Shown: piece after piece, positions 50,334 to 59,512 of the stretch
Layout of the letters: every line of letters starts with the position of its first letter
How positions within the stretch are numbered: the first letter of the stretch is position 1
NCBI RefSeq assembly: GCF_014841105.1
Contig: NZ_JACYWE010000002.1
Location: 34,434-98,433 of the forward strand
Source of the DNA: Lolliginicoccus lacisalsi
GTDB lineage: Bacteria > Actinomycetota > Actinomycetes > Mycobacteriales > Mycobacteriaceae
Direction of reading: 5' to 3'
DNA: 64,000 nucleotides
Notes under the pieces: model-generated
What the model saw: the letters and a program-made list of their open reading frames with translations, nothing else
What the model was told of the DNA's origin: nothing
The model's database searches: none
Program-made: the position numbers and the translations under genes

Positions 50334-51533
50334 TCAGCCTGCGCTCGCGATGCGCCGCACCACGGCATCGGCGAGCAAGCGCCCCCGGCCGGTGAGCACC
50401 AGCCGGTCGCCGTCCTCGACGCCCAGGCCCTCGTCGATGCACGCCCGCGCGACCGCGAGCTCGTGGGCCCCGAGCAACGACAGATCGAGGCCGCGCCGCA
50501 TGCGGACCTGCAGCATGATCTGCTCGAGATGCTGATCGTCCGTGGTGAGCTCCTCCCGCCCGGCGATGGGCAGCGCGCCACTGGCGAGGGATTCGGCATA
50601 GCGCGCCGGATGCTTGGCGTTCCACCAGCGGACGCCCCCGAGGTGACCGTGCGCCCCCGGGCCCGCGCCCCACCAGTTGTCGCCGTTCCAGTAGCCCAGG
50701 TTGTGCCGGCACTGGGCATCCGGGCCCGAGGCCCAGTTGGAGACCTCGTACCACTCGAGCCCCGCGCCGGACAGCCGCTCGTCGATCAGCTCGTAGCGGG
50801 CGGCGAGCACGTCATCATCGGGCGCGGGCACCACGCCCTTGCGGACGCGCCGGGCCAGCGCCGTGCCCTCCTCGACGATCAGCGCGTACGCGGAGACGTG
50901 GTCGACCCCCGCGTCGAGCACCGCATCGAGGGTGGCCGCGAGGTCCGCATCGGTCTCCCCCGGCGTGCCATAGATCATGTCGAGGTTGATGTGCTCGAAT
51001 CCCGCTGCCCGCGCCTCCCGGGCCGCGGCCACCGCCCGCCCCGGCGTGTGCGTGCGGTCGAGAACGGCAAGGACGTGCGGGGCGACCGATTGCATGCCCA
51101 GCGAGACCCTGGTGAATCCTGCCTCGCGCAGCGAGCCAAAGAACTCCGGCGGGGGCGACTCGGGGTTGGATTCAGTGGTGACCTCGGCTCCCTCGGCGAG
51201 CCCCAGGGTGCGACGGATCACGCCGAGGACGTCTCCGAGCATGTCCGCGCCGATCAGCGACGGGGTCCCGCCACCGATGAACACCGTGCTCGCCGCCGGG
51301 GCATCCGGCGCGCACGCCGTCGCTGCGAGCTCGAGCTCGTGGGCCAGCGCGCCGAACCAGGACTCCGGCGAGGCGCTGGTGCCGAGCTCGCCCGCGGTGT
51401 AGGTGTTGAAGTCGCAGTACCCGCAGCGCGTGGCGCAGAACGGCACGTGCACATAGATCCCGAGCGGCCGGTCCGGCAGGCTGGCGCGCGCCCGCTCGGG
51501 AAAGACGGATCGGGCGTCGCTGCTCACGGGCAT
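50334..51533 (-). CDS. hemW: Radical SAM heme chaperone HemW
   Basis: 399 residues. Radical-SAM cluster CxxxCxxC in PFCATRCGYCDF, FIGGGTPS, NLDMIYGTPGET and the HemW signature HNLGYW. HemW rather than the oxygen-independent coproporphyrinogen oxidase HemN is indicated by the C-X3-C-X2-C spacing without the extra Cys and by the NxxYW motif. Confidence 0.93.
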   Translation of the reverse strand: MPVSSDARSVFPERARASLPDRPLGIYVHVPFCATRCGYCDFNTYTAGELGTSASPESWFGALAHELELAATACAPDAPAASTVFIGGGTPSLIGADMLGDVLGVIRRTLGLAEGAEVTTESNPESPPPEFFGSLREAGFTRVSLGMQSVAPHVLAVLDRTHTPGRAVAAAREARAAGFEHINLDMIYGTPGETDADLAATLDAVLDAGVDHVSAYALIVEEGTALARRVRKGVVPAPDDDVLAARYELIDERLSGAGLEWYEVSNWASGPDAQCRHNLGYWNGDNWWGAGPGAHGHLGGVRWWNAKHPARYAESLASGALPIAGREELTTDDQHLEQIMLQVRMRRGLDLSLLGAHELAVARACIDEGLGVEDGDRLVLTGRGRLLADAVVRRIASAG

Positions 51534-51688
51534 GTCCTCGCTGTCGTTCTGGGCTGTCGTTCTGGCCGGGCCTGCCGGGGCTCGCTGCGGGCCCCTCGTG
51601 CCAGTGTGCCCGCCCGCGACCCTGCTTGGAAATCGGTGTTCTAGCTGCACGTTGTGGTGGTCGTCGGTGTTCATGGCACAATGAACGC

Positions 51689-51793
51689 GTGAGTGGACCA
51701 CGAGAATGGCTGGCAGGGATGCACCTGGTGCAGCGCCGCCATATCGATTTCAAGCGTGTTTGCAGCTGCTGCTGTCGCAGCATGCCTGCCTGA
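51689..51793 (+). CDS. Cys-rich leader peptide controlling sirA-cysHDN
   Basis: Short ORF whose tail reads HIDFKRVCSCCCRSMPA. Four of five consecutive codons near the end are Cys codons, so ribosome speed there would report Cys-tRNA supply. Such polycysteine uORFs attenuate sulfur operons in mycobacteria. Start may be GTG 51689 (34 codons; CACAAT lies 6 nt upstream, consistent with a leaderless transcript) or ATG 51719 (24 codons, GGCAGGG upstream). 150 bp then follow before the sirA start. Confidence 0.8.
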   Translation: MSGPREWLAGMHLVQRRHIDFKRVCSCCCRSMPA

Positions 51794-51943
51794 ACGCGCG
51801 TCCGCTCCCCCTTGCGTGGCTGGCCGAGCCCGCGCGCCTGGCCCTTGGCCCCGCAGTTTTCCGCTTGCTGCCAGGGAGTGCCGTGCATGCCCTGCACCGC
51901 CCCGTGGCATCGTCCCCAGCACACCATTTCCCAGGAGACTTGA
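51794..51943 (+). promoter_or_regulatory. Leader RNA between Cys-uORF and sirA
   Basis: GC-rich 150-nt untranslated stretch with complementary segments such as AGGG..CCCT around a GTGCAT core (about 51870-51890), suited to alternative folding; AGGAG precedes the sirA ATG. Confidence 0.45.
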
Positions 51944-53659
51944 ATGTCGTCAGCCCACGACGCCACCGCGCGCAGTGACCGTGGCGGCCGTGCCCGCTCG
52001 ACGCGGCCGCGCCGCCGCAAGTCCGAGGGCCAGTGGAAGCTCGGCTACCGCGAGCCGCTCAATGCCAACGAGCAGTCCAAGAAGGACGACAACCCCCTCA
52101 ACGTCCGCCAGCGCATCGAGAACATCTACGCGGTGCGCGGATTCGACAGCATCGACAAGGCCGACCTTCGCGGCAGGTTCCGCTGGTACGGCCTCTACAC
52201 CCAGCGCGCCCAGGGCTACGACGGCACGTGGACGGGCGACGAGAACATCGATGTGCTCGAGGACAGCCACTTCATGCTGCGCATCCGCTGCGATGGCGGC
52301 CTGCTCGACCTCGCGCAACTGCGCGTGATCGGCGGGATCTCCAAGGAGTTCGGCCGCGACACCGCGGACCTGTCCGATCGCCAGAACGTGCAGTGCCACT
52401 GGATCCGCGTCGAGGACATGCCCGAGATCTGGCGGCGCATCGAGGGCGTCGGCCTGACCACCACCGAGGCGTGCGGCGACACCCCGCGCATCATCCTCGG
52501 CTCCCCGCTCGCCGGGCTCGCCGTCGACGAGGTGATCGATCCCACCCCGGCGATCAAGGAGATCACCCGCCGCTACGTCGGTGACCCGCGCTACTCGAAC
52601 CTCCCCCGCAAGTTCAAGACCGCCATCTCGGGCCTGCAGGACGTCGCGCACGAGATCAACGATTGCGCGTTCATCGGAGTGGACCACCCCGAGCACGGGC
52701 CCGGCCTCGATGTGTGGGTCGGCGGCGGCCTTTCCACGAACCCGATGTTCGCGCAGCGCCTCGGCGCCTGGGTGCCCCTCGACGAGGTTCCGGACGTGTG
52801 GGAGGGCATCGTCGCGATCTTCCGCGACTACGGCTACCGGCGGCTGCGCGGCAAGGCACGCCTGAAGTTCCTGGTCAAGGACTGGGGCGTGGAGAAGTTC
52901 CGCCAGGTCCTCGAGGACGAGTACCTCGGGCGCAAGCTCCTCGACGGCCCCGCGCCCGAGGAACAGACCATGCCGCGCGACCACGTCGGCATCCAGAAGC
53001 TCAAGAACGGCAACTACTCGGTGGGCGTGGCCCCGATCGCCGGCCGCGTCTCGGGCACCAAGCTGCTCGCGGTCGCGGATGCCGCCGAGCGGGCCGGCTC
53101 GGATGCGGTGCGGCTCACGCCCTACCAGAAGCTGATCATCGTTGATGTGCCCGAGGACAAGGTCGAGGCGCTCGTCGCGGAGCTCGCCGAGCTCGGACTG
53201 CCCGCCCGGCCGTCGCTGTGGCGCAAGAACCTCATGGCCTGCACCGGCATCGAGTTCTGCAAGCTCTCGTTCGTCGAGACGCGCAAGCGCTCGCAGGATC
53301 TCGTCCCCGAGCTCGAGGAACGGCTCAAGGACCTCAACGACCAGCTCGACGTGCCGGTGACGATCAACATCAACGGCTGCCCCAACTCGTGCGCGCGCGC
53401 CCAGGTCGCCGATATCGGCTTCAAGGGCCAGCTCGTGCTCGACGAGGACGAGAACCAGGTCGAGGGCTTCCAGGTGCACCTCGGTGGCCACCTCGGCCTC
53501 GCTGCGGACTTCGGTCGCAAGCTGCGCCAGCACAAGGTCACCACCGACGAGCTCGGTGACTACGTCGACCGCGTGGTGCGACAGTTCATCGACGACCGCC
53601 ACCAGGGCGAGCGATTCGCTGACTGGGTATTGCGGGCCGGCGAGGACAAGCTGCGCTGA
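51944..53659 (+). CDS. sirA: Ferredoxin-dependent sulfite reductase (SirA/NirA type)
   Basis: Six-electron reduction of sulfite to sulfide with siroheme and a 4Fe-4S cluster. 571 residues; cluster/siroheme Cys in ACTGIEFCKLS and NGCPNSCARAQ. FRWYGLYTQR and TEACGDTPR contain the Tyr and Cys equivalents that form a cross-link in the mycobacterial enzyme. First structural gene of the sulfate-reduction operon. Confidence 0.95.
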   Translation: MSSAHDATARSDRGGRARSTRPRRRKSEGQWKLGYREPLNANEQSKKDDNPLNVRQRIENIYAVRGFDSIDKADLRGRFRWYGLYTQRAQGYDGTWTGDENIDVLEDSHFMLRIRCDGGLLDLAQLRVIGGISKEFGRDTADLSDRQNVQCHWIRVEDMPEIWRRIEGVGLTTTEACGDTPRIILGSPLAGLAVDEVIDPTPAIKEITRRYVGDPRYSNLPRKFKTAISGLQDVAHEINDCAFIGVDHPEHGPGLDVWVGGGLSTNPMFAQRLGAWVPLDEVPDVWEGIVAIFRDYGYRRLRGKARLKFLVKDWGVEKFRQVLEDEYLGRKLLDGPAPEEQTMPRDHVGIQKLKNGNYSVGVAPIAGRVSGTKLLAVADAAERAGSDAVRLTPYQKLIIVDVPEDKVEALVAELAELGLPARPSLWRKNLMACTGIEFCKLSFVETRKRSQDLVPELEERLKDLNDQLDVPVTININGCPNSCARAQVADIGFKGQLVLDEDENQVEGFQVHLGGHLGLAADFGRKLRQHKVTTDELGDYVDRVVRQFIDDRHQGERFADWVLRAGEDKLR

Positions 53660-53686
53660 GCAGGAACGATCGAGGAAGAGGCACGC

Positions 53687-53890
53687 ATGAGAACGGATAG
53701 CGGCGGCCCCCGGCAGCGGGGCGGCGGGAACAGAACCCGCCCCCGCGCCGTTCCAACGTATTGCCCCCTCCCGCGCCCCTCGAACGCACGTGGCCGGCAG
53801 CGCAGCCCCGCTGGCCGGCACCCGGAACAGGGTCATGCGGCCGGCACCGTCGGCCACGGGCCCGTTCCCGACCGAAAGGTGAGATCATGA
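53687..53890 (+). CDS. Possible small ORF at the cysX position
   Basis: 67 codons between sirA and cysH. GAAGAGG lies 5 nt before its ATG and its TGA overlaps the cysH ATG (ATGA), both features of a translated, coupled gene. The product is Arg/Gly/Pro-rich with one Cys and matches nothing I know; in Corynebacterium the small ferredoxin-like cysX occupies this place, but the Cys motif is absent here. It may be only a coupling ORF or chance. Confidence 0.35.
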   Translation: MRTDSGGPRQRGGGNRTRPRAVPTYCPLPRPSNARGRQRSPAGRHPEQGHAAGTVGHGPVPDRKVRS

Positions 53891-54588
53891 GTATCGCGAC
53901 CGAGAGCGAGCTGCGCCGCATCGCGGAGCGCGGCGCTGCCGATCTCGACGGCGCCTCCGCCGAGGAACTGCTCCAGTGGACCGAGGACACCTTCGGATCC
54001 CGCTACATCGTGGCCTCCAACATGCAGGATGCCGTGCTCGTGCATCTGGCCGCGAAGATCCACCCCGGCGTCGACGTGCTATTCCTCGATACGGGCTACC
54101 ACTTCGCCGAGACCCTCGGCACCCGCGATGCTGTCGAGCAGGTCTACGGCGTGAACATCATCAACGCCACGCCCGAGCACACGGTCGCCGAGCAGGACAG
54201 CATCGAGGGCAAGGACCTGTTCGCGCGCGAGCCCAACCGGTGCTGCTTCCTGCGCAAGGTCATGCCGCTGCGCGAGAACCTCGCGGGCTATGATGCCTGG
54301 GTCACCGGGATCCGCCGCGTCGAGGCGCCCACCCGTGCCAATGCGCCGCTGGTGTCCTACGACGAGGGCTTCGGACTCGTGAAGATCAACCCGCTGGCGG
54401 CCTGGACCGACGAGCAGATGCAGGACTACATCGACACGCACGGCATACTGGTGAACCCACTGGTCGACGAAGGCTACCCTTCGATCGGCTGCGCGCCGTG
54501 CACGGCAAAGCCCGCGCCTGGCACCGACCCGCGCAGCGGGCGCTGGGCGGGCAAGAACAAGATCGAATGCGGCCTGCACGCATCATGA
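53887..54588 (+). CDS. cysH: Adenylylsulfate (APS) reductase, iron-sulfur type
   Basis: Reduces APS to sulfite. 233 residues; the CC...CxxC set (NRCCFLRK and GCAPCTA) that binds a 4Fe-4S cluster marks APS rather than PAPS reductase, and the C-terminal ECGLH holds the catalytic Cys. AAGGTGAG precedes the ATG. Overlaps cysD (ATGA). Confidence 0.95.
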   Translation: MSIATESELRRIAERGAADLDGASAEELLQWTEDTFGSRYIVASNMQDAVLVHLAAKIHPGVDVLFLDTGYHFAETLGTRDAVEQVYGVNIINATPEHTVAEQDSIEGKDLFAREPNRCCFLRKVMPLRENLAGYDAWVTGIRRVEAPTRANAPLVSYDEGFGLVKINPLAAWTDEQMQDYIDTHGILVNPLVDEGYPSIGCAPCTAKPAPGTDPRSGRWAGKNKIECGLHAS

Positions 54589-55592
54589 CACCATCACAGA
54601 CCACCGGACTGGCGTCCGCACGAGAGATGAACGGGGTGTTGCCTGACGTGGGCACGCACAGCGCTGACGAAGATTCACCACAGCACCACGCGGCAGCAAC
54701 GGACTTCGACACGTTGACCGCCCTCGAATCAGAAGCGATCCACGTCTTCCGCGAGGTAGCGGGCGAGTTCGAGCGCCCCGTCATCCTCTTCTCCGGTGGC
54801 AAGGACTCCACCGTGCTGCTGCACCTCGCCATCAAGGCGTTCTGGCCAGCACCGCTGCCCTTCCCCGTCCTCCATGTCGACACCGGGCACAACTTCCAGG
54901 AGGTGCTCGACTTCCGCGATCGCATGGTCGAGCGGTACAACCTGCGCCTGCACGTCGCCAGCGTCGAGGAGTACATCGCCGACGGGCGCCTCGAGGAGCG
55001 CGCCGACGGCATCCGCAACCCGCTGCAAACCGTTCCCCTGCTCGACGCGATCAGCGAGCACCGCTTCGACGCCGTGTTCGGTGGCGGCCGCCGTGACGAG
55101 GAGCGCTCCCGCGCCAAGGAGCGCATCTTCAGCCTCCGCAACGCCTTCGGCCAGTGGGATCCCAAGAAGCAGCGCCCCGAGCTATGGAACCTCTACAACG
55201 GCCGCCACTCCCCCGGCGAGCACGTCCGGGTATTCCCCCTCTCCAACTGGACCGAGCTCGACATCTGGCGCTACATCGCGCGCGACAACGTCGAGCTCTG
55301 CCCGATCTACTACGCGCACGAGCGCGAGGTCTACCAGCGCGACGGCATGTGGCTCGCTCCCGGCCCCTGGGGCGGGCCCGCCGACGGCGAGCAGCTCCAG
55401 CACCTCTCGGTGCGCTACCGCACCGTGGGCGACGGATCCACTACCGGCGCGGTGCTTTCGGGCGCCACCGATAACTTCGCGATCCTCGCCGCGGTGGCCG
55501 CGTCCCGGCTCACCGAGCGAGGCGCGACCCGCGGCGACGACCGCGTCTCCGAGGCCGCCATGGAAGACCGCAAGCGAGAGGGATATTTCTGA
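54585..55592 (+). CDS. cysD: Sulfate adenylyltransferase small subunit
   Basis: Forms APS from sulfate and ATP with CysN. 335 residues; PP-loop LFSGGKDSTVLLHL, VDTGHNFQEVLDFRD, FGGGRRDEERSRAKER and the C-terminal ERKREGYF-like end (EDRKREGYF). About 30 residues longer at the N-terminus than usual; ATG 54717 region or the internal ATG at about 54627 could be the true start. Confidence 0.95.
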   Translation: MTPSQTTGLASAREMNGVLPDVGTHSADEDSPQHHAAATDFDTLTALESEAIHVFREVAGEFERPVILFSGGKDSTVLLHLAIKAFWPAPLPFPVLHVDTGHNFQEVLDFRDRMVERYNLRLHVASVEEYIADGRLEERADGIRNPLQTVPLLDAISEHRFDAVFGGGRRDEERSRAKERIFSLRNAFGQWDPKKQRPELWNLYNGRHSPGEHVRVFPLSNWTELDIWRYIARDNVELCPIYYAHEREVYQRDGMWLAPGPWGGPADGEQLQHLSVRYRTVGDGSTTGAVLSGATDNFAILAAVAASRLTERGATRGDDRVSEAAMEDRKREGYF

Positions 55593-55594
55593 GC

Positions 55595-56887
55595 ATGAGC
55601 GACCTACTTCGCCTCGCCACCGCCGGCAGCGTCGATGACGGCAAGTCCACGCTCGTCGGGCGGCTGCTCTACGACACCAAGTCCGTGCTCGCCGACCAGA
55701 TCGACGCCGTCACCCGCGCGTCCGTGGATCGCGGCCTCTCCACGCCCGACCTGTCGCTGCTCGTCGACGGCCTGCGCGCCGAGCGGGAGCAAGGCATCAC
55801 CATCGACGTTGCCTACCGCTACTTCGCCACCCCGCGTCGTTCCTTCGTGCTCGCCGACACACCCGGCCACGTCCAGTACACGCGCAACACCGTTTCTGGC
55901 GCATCCACCGCGCAGCTCGTGATCCTCCTCGTCGACGCGCGCAAGGGCGTCATCGAGCAGACGCGCCGCCACGCCGCGGTGATGGCGCTCCTCGGGGTGC
56001 CCCGCCTCGTGCTCGCGGTCAACAAGATCGACCTCGTGGACAATCCTGGCGAGGTCTTCATCCAGATCTGCACCGAGTTCACCGCGCTGACCACCCAGCT
56101 CGGATGGGCGCCGGAGAACGTGCAAGAGATCCCCGTCTCCGCCCTGCACGGCGACAACATCGCCAGCCCGTCCGACCGCACCCCCTACTACAGCGGCCCC
56201 ACCCTCATCGAGCACCTCGAGTCCGTGCCCGTCGATGCCGAGCCGCACAACGTGGGCCTGCGCTTCCCCGTGCAATACGTCATCCGCCCCCGCACCGCCG
56301 AGCACCCCGACTACCGCGGCTACGCCGGCCAGATCGCCGCTGGAGAAGTCCGCCCCGGCGATGAGGTGCTCGTGCTGCCCGCGGGGATCCGCAGCACCAT
56401 CGCGAAGATCGACACCATGGATGGCGAGCTCGACCACGCCGAGGCGGGCCGGTCCGTCACCCTCCTGCTCACCGACGACATCGACATCTCGCGCGGGGAC
56501 GTCATCACGTCTCCCGGCGACGCCCCCGAGCCCATCAGCGAGTTCGAGGCCACCGTGTGCGTGCTCGCGGACAAGGCATTGCGTCCCGGCGCCCGGCTGC
56601 TGCTCAAGCACGGCACGCACACCACCCAGGCGATCGTGGGTTCCCTCATCGAGCGCTTCAACGAGCAGGAGCTCCGCGCCGATCCCGCGCCCGAGACCCT
56701 GGCGCTCAACGACATCGGGCGCGTCCAGATCCGTGTTGCCAGCCCTATCGTCGCCGATGACTACGCGATCAACCGCCACACGGGCAGCTTCCTGCTCATC
56801 GACCCCGCTAGCGGCAACACTCTCGCCGCCGGGCTCGTGGGCGATGTGCTCTCGGCTGTGGAGATCGGCGAACGGCGCAACAGCTAG
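55595..56887 (+). CDS. cysN: Sulfate adenylyltransferase GTPase subunit
   Basis: 430 residues; GTPase motifs GSVDDGKST, DTPGH and NKID followed by EF-Tu-like beta-barrels. It lacks the C-terminal APS kinase (CysC) domain that mycobacterial CysNC has; with an APS-type CysH the pathway does not need PAPS. Last gene of the operon. Confidence 0.95.
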   Translation: MSDLLRLATAGSVDDGKSTLVGRLLYDTKSVLADQIDAVTRASVDRGLSTPDLSLLVDGLRAEREQGITIDVAYRYFATPRRSFVLADTPGHVQYTRNTVSGASTAQLVILLVDARKGVIEQTRRHAAVMALLGVPRLVLAVNKIDLVDNPGEVFIQICTEFTALTTQLGWAPENVQEIPVSALHGDNIASPSDRTPYYSGPTLIEHLESVPVDAEPHNVGLRFPVQYVIRPRTAEHPDYRGYAGQIAAGEVRPGDEVLVLPAGIRSTIAKIDTMDGELDHAEAGRSVTLLLTDDIDISRGDVITSPGDAPEPISEFEATVCVLADKALRPGARLLLKHGTHTTQAIVGSLIERFNEQELRADPAPETLALNDIGRVQIRVASPIVADDYAINRHTGSFLLIDPASGNTLAAGLVGDVLSAVEIGERRNS

Positions 56888-56888
56888 G

Positions 56889-56929
56889 GCGGTAGCCACT
56901 CGCCAGTGCGCGGTAGCCACTCGCCAGTG
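56889..56929. repeat. 20-21 bp direct repeat, two units
   Basis: gcggtagccactcgccagtg occurs twice just after the cysN stop and runs into palindrome A3. Confidence 0.85.
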
Positions 56930-56970
56930 GAAGCTTTTCCCGCTCCAGTGAGGAAAAGCTTCCACTGGCG
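56922..56970. repeat. Family A palindrome, copy A3
   Basis: Perfect 19-bp inverted repeat: left arm 56922-56940 (CGCCAGTGGAAGCTTTTCC), right arm 56952-56970, 11-nt loop. It lies between the convergent 3' ends of cysN and the lipoprotein gene, where it could end transcription from both sides. Confidence 0.92.
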
Positions 56971-57024
56971 ACGGGCATGCATCCACCAGCGCAGCCGGGC
57001 TACTGGTCCCGACCCCCGCGAGGA

Positions 57025-59406
57025 CTACTCGCCGCCGCCGTTCGGCGCGAAGTCGAGCTGCTCGACGACCTGCACGGGGTGGCCGACCTCGGAATCCATA
57101 GTGATAGCAATGCCGTCGCGGAAGGGCTGGACGGCCCGGACGAGCCCGTCGCTGCGGGAGGGAACGCGCCACGGCTCCCACCGGGCACCGTGCTCGGAGA
57201 GCCACACGACGGGTCCGCTGGCTTCGTTGGAGGTGTAGCGGCCAGCCGCGGCGAATCCTCCTGCGACGCGGACTGGCTCGCGCATGGTGGCGCCGAACCC
57301 GGTTCGGAAGGTGCCCTCGAACTCGATGCCATCCTCGGTGCGGAGCACGATGTTGCGACCACCGGTAGTGGCGCTGAGGACGGCTTCCTCGTCGCTTGCG
57401 GCGCAGCCCGTCAGCTCTCCCTGGCCGCTGCCGAGGATGTCCGCGGTGGCGCGGGTCCATCCGTCGGTGTCCTTGCGCCAGATCGCGGGCACGGACGCGC
57501 CACCGTCCAAGGTGGATCCGGCAACGAGCACGGGACCGCCACCGATCTGGCAGACGGCGCTCGCGGCGCTGCCCTCATCGCTGCCGCCGAGGATCTGCTC
57601 CATGGTCCAGCCGCGTCCGTCCGGGGATGACCAGACCGTGGCAGTGGGCGGTTGGTCGGCTTCGGGGCCGGTGGAGGTGCCGACGGCGTACCAGGCCTCA
57701 TCGGTCCGGGTGACGGCGGCCAGGCTGGCGTCCGCGACCGCTCCGAATCCCTCGACGGGGATCCAGGGCTGGTCGTTGGCGGGCTGGAACCAGCCGCGCG
57801 CCTCGATGCGGTTGCTCTCGAGGCTGAACTGGGAGCCCAGCGCGATGATCTCGTCGGCATCGGTGCTAGAGACGACGCCGCCGATGAGCCCGGCGACCTC
57901 GGGCGGGTCGAGGGTGATCGGAGCGAGGACAAGCGGATCCTCCGGCGCGGTGCCACCGCGGAGCTCAAGGAGGTCGCGCTGCTCGGAGCTGCTGAAGTCC
58001 GCTCCGTCGATCTCGTAGCGCACCTGCAAGGTGGTGGCGAGCACGCGACCGGCAGCGGAAACGATATCCTCCACCTGCGCGACCTGTTCGCTGGTGCCGA
58101 CGCGCTGGACCTCGCGCCATTCCTCGCCGGGGCCCTTGACCCCCATCACGACCTCTCCGACGGCGAACGAGCCGAGCAGCACGGCGCGTTGCTCGGGGTT
58201 CATGCCGAGGACGACTCCGCCGACCCCAGGGAAGTCCATGGGCTCGGAGACTCCGTTGAAGAACCATTGGCCGTCGGCGGTGCGGTGGTAGAAGCCGGCC
58301 CGGAGGGAATCGTTGTTGCTCGCGACGGCGAAGAGGTCACCGCCGCGGGCAGAGGGCCGGCCGAGGGTGGTGTCGACCCCTTCTGCGACATAGAAGACCG
58401 ATTCGGCGGGTGGCGCGGGCACCGTCTCGGCGTTCCACTCGGCGCCGTCGCCGGAGGACCACGCGGCGGGGACCTGCCCGCGCTCAGCCTGGGGGTTGAG
58501 CGTTCCGCCGGTCATGACGAATTGATCGCCGATGCTCTCGACGCCCGAGATGACCATCTCGTTGCTGCTGCCGATGGGGTGCGGGCCATCCCAGGTGCTG
58601 CCCGCATCGCTGGAGGTGTAGGAGACGAACGTGCCGGCTGCTCCCTCGTCGCCGCGCTGCGCGATGAGCACGACAGTGTCGCCGTGGGCCGCCATGTCCA
58701 CGATGAGGCGTTGCTCCCGGTCCGGGATGCCGGGGAGCAGCGTGTACTCGATCGAGTCACCCTCGACGATGGCAACGCCAATTTCCTTGTCCAGCGAGTT
58801 GCCCGCAGTGATGATCTTGGTGGCGGTGACGGTTCCGGTGACGACCCTGAACTCGTTGGCATACTCCGGCGGCAGCGGCACGGCCGACCAACCGCGGCGA
58901 TCGGTGGAGCGCCAGATGCGGGATACGAGGGAGCCCTCCTCGAAGGCGGTTCCCACCACGGCGCTGACAGCCTCGTTGCCAACAAGGCCTCCGGAGAACG
59001 CGTGCGGATAATCGGGCGCTACCTCGACGGGTGTCCACGCCTCACCATTGTCCGCGACCCACACCACCGGACGGGTGGAGCGCCCCGGGGCAGCCATGTT
59101 GAGGGCGACGGCATACGGCGCGTTCTCGCTGGGAGGCAGCAGATCGAGGCCGCGGCCGGCGAACTCCCCTGCCCGGAAGAGCGAGCCGGGCACATCGACG
59201 GGCACGCTGTTGAGCTCGCGCAGCTCCACGGGCTGCGCCTCGGTGGTCTCCGTGGTGGGCTCGGTGGAAGCTTCGGGGGCCTCGTCCGGCGTGGAGGCGC
59301 ACGAGGCGGCGAGCAGCGCGGCCGCGAGGACAGCGAAGTGGCGCCGAGCCTTGAGACGATTCGGCGGAGCGTGGTGTGTCCTGTTCGCGTGCCCAGGGTG
59401 CGCCAT
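57025..59406 (-). CDS. Large lipoprotein with Asp-box-like beta-propeller repeats
   Basis: 793 residues. A signal peptide ends in the lipobox AASC (Cys about 36), followed by a Thr/Glu/Pro-rich linker and repeats of the type VW-S-D-G-W: VVWVADNGEAW, RIWRSTDRRGW, SYTSSDAGSTW, AAWSSGDGAEW, TVWSSPDGRGW, VVWLSEHGARW. These resemble sialidase-type Asp boxes and suggest one or two beta-propellers outside the membrane. Function unknown. It follows cysA by 105 bp on the same strand, so it may be part of the sulfate-uptake transcript. Confidence 0.85.
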   Translation of the reverse strand: MAHPGHANRTHHAPPNRLKARRHFAVLAAALLAASCASTPDEAPEASTEPTTETTEAQPVELRELNSVPVDVPGSLFRAGEFAGRGLDLLPPSENAPYAVALNMAAPGRSTRPVVWVADNGEAWTPVEVAPDYPHAFSGGLVGNEAVSAVVGTAFEEGSLVSRIWRSTDRRGWSAVPLPPEYANEFRVVTGTVTATKIITAGNSLDKEIGVAIVEGDSIEYTLLPGIPDREQRLIVDMAAHGDTVVLIAQRGDEGAAGTFVSYTSSDAGSTWDGPHPIGSSNEMVISGVESIGDQFVMTGGTLNPQAERGQVPAAWSSGDGAEWNAETVPAPPAESVFYVAEGVDTTLGRPSARGGDLFAVASNNDSLRAGFYHRTADGQWFFNGVSEPMDFPGVGGVVLGMNPEQRAVLLGSFAVGEVVMGVKGPGEEWREVQRVGTSEQVAQVEDIVSAAGRVLATTLQVRYEIDGADFSSSEQRDLLELRGGTAPEDPLVLAPITLDPPEVAGLIGGVVSSTDADEIIALGSQFSLESNRIEARGWFQPANDQPWIPVEGFGAVADASLAAVTRTDEAWYAVGTSTGPEADQPPTATVWSSPDGRGWTMEQILGGSDEGSAASAVCQIGGGPVLVAGSTLDGGASVPAIWRKDTDGWTRATADILGSGQGELTGCAASDEEAVLSATTGGRNIVLRTEDGIEFEGTFRTGFGATMREPVRVAGGFAAAGRYTSNEASGPVVWLSEHGARWEPWRVPSRSDGLVRAVQPFRDGIAITMDSEVGHPVQVVEQLDFAPNGGGE

Positions 59407-59512
59407 GATTCCGACACTAATGCGTATCGCTCGCGGCTATGACTAGATTGCCCGAGTTCACCACGGGATCTTGCCGGTCCCGCGCCGTCCTCGCTGAGCT
59501 GGGCGCCGGCGA

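Noticed and set aside
50334-51533. Oxygen-independent coproporphyrinogen III dehydrogenase (HemN)
   Set aside because: The HNLGYW motif and 399-residue length favour the heme chaperone HemW.
51706-51978. 90-codon plus-strand frame overlapping the sirA leader
   Set aside because: It runs in another frame across the Cys leader and the sirA start, with no motif; the Cys-rich frame explains the region better.
51950-53857. 635-codon open frame antisense to sirA
   Set aside because: Opposite strand of a well-conserved enzyme; product has no recognisable domain and no ribosome site.
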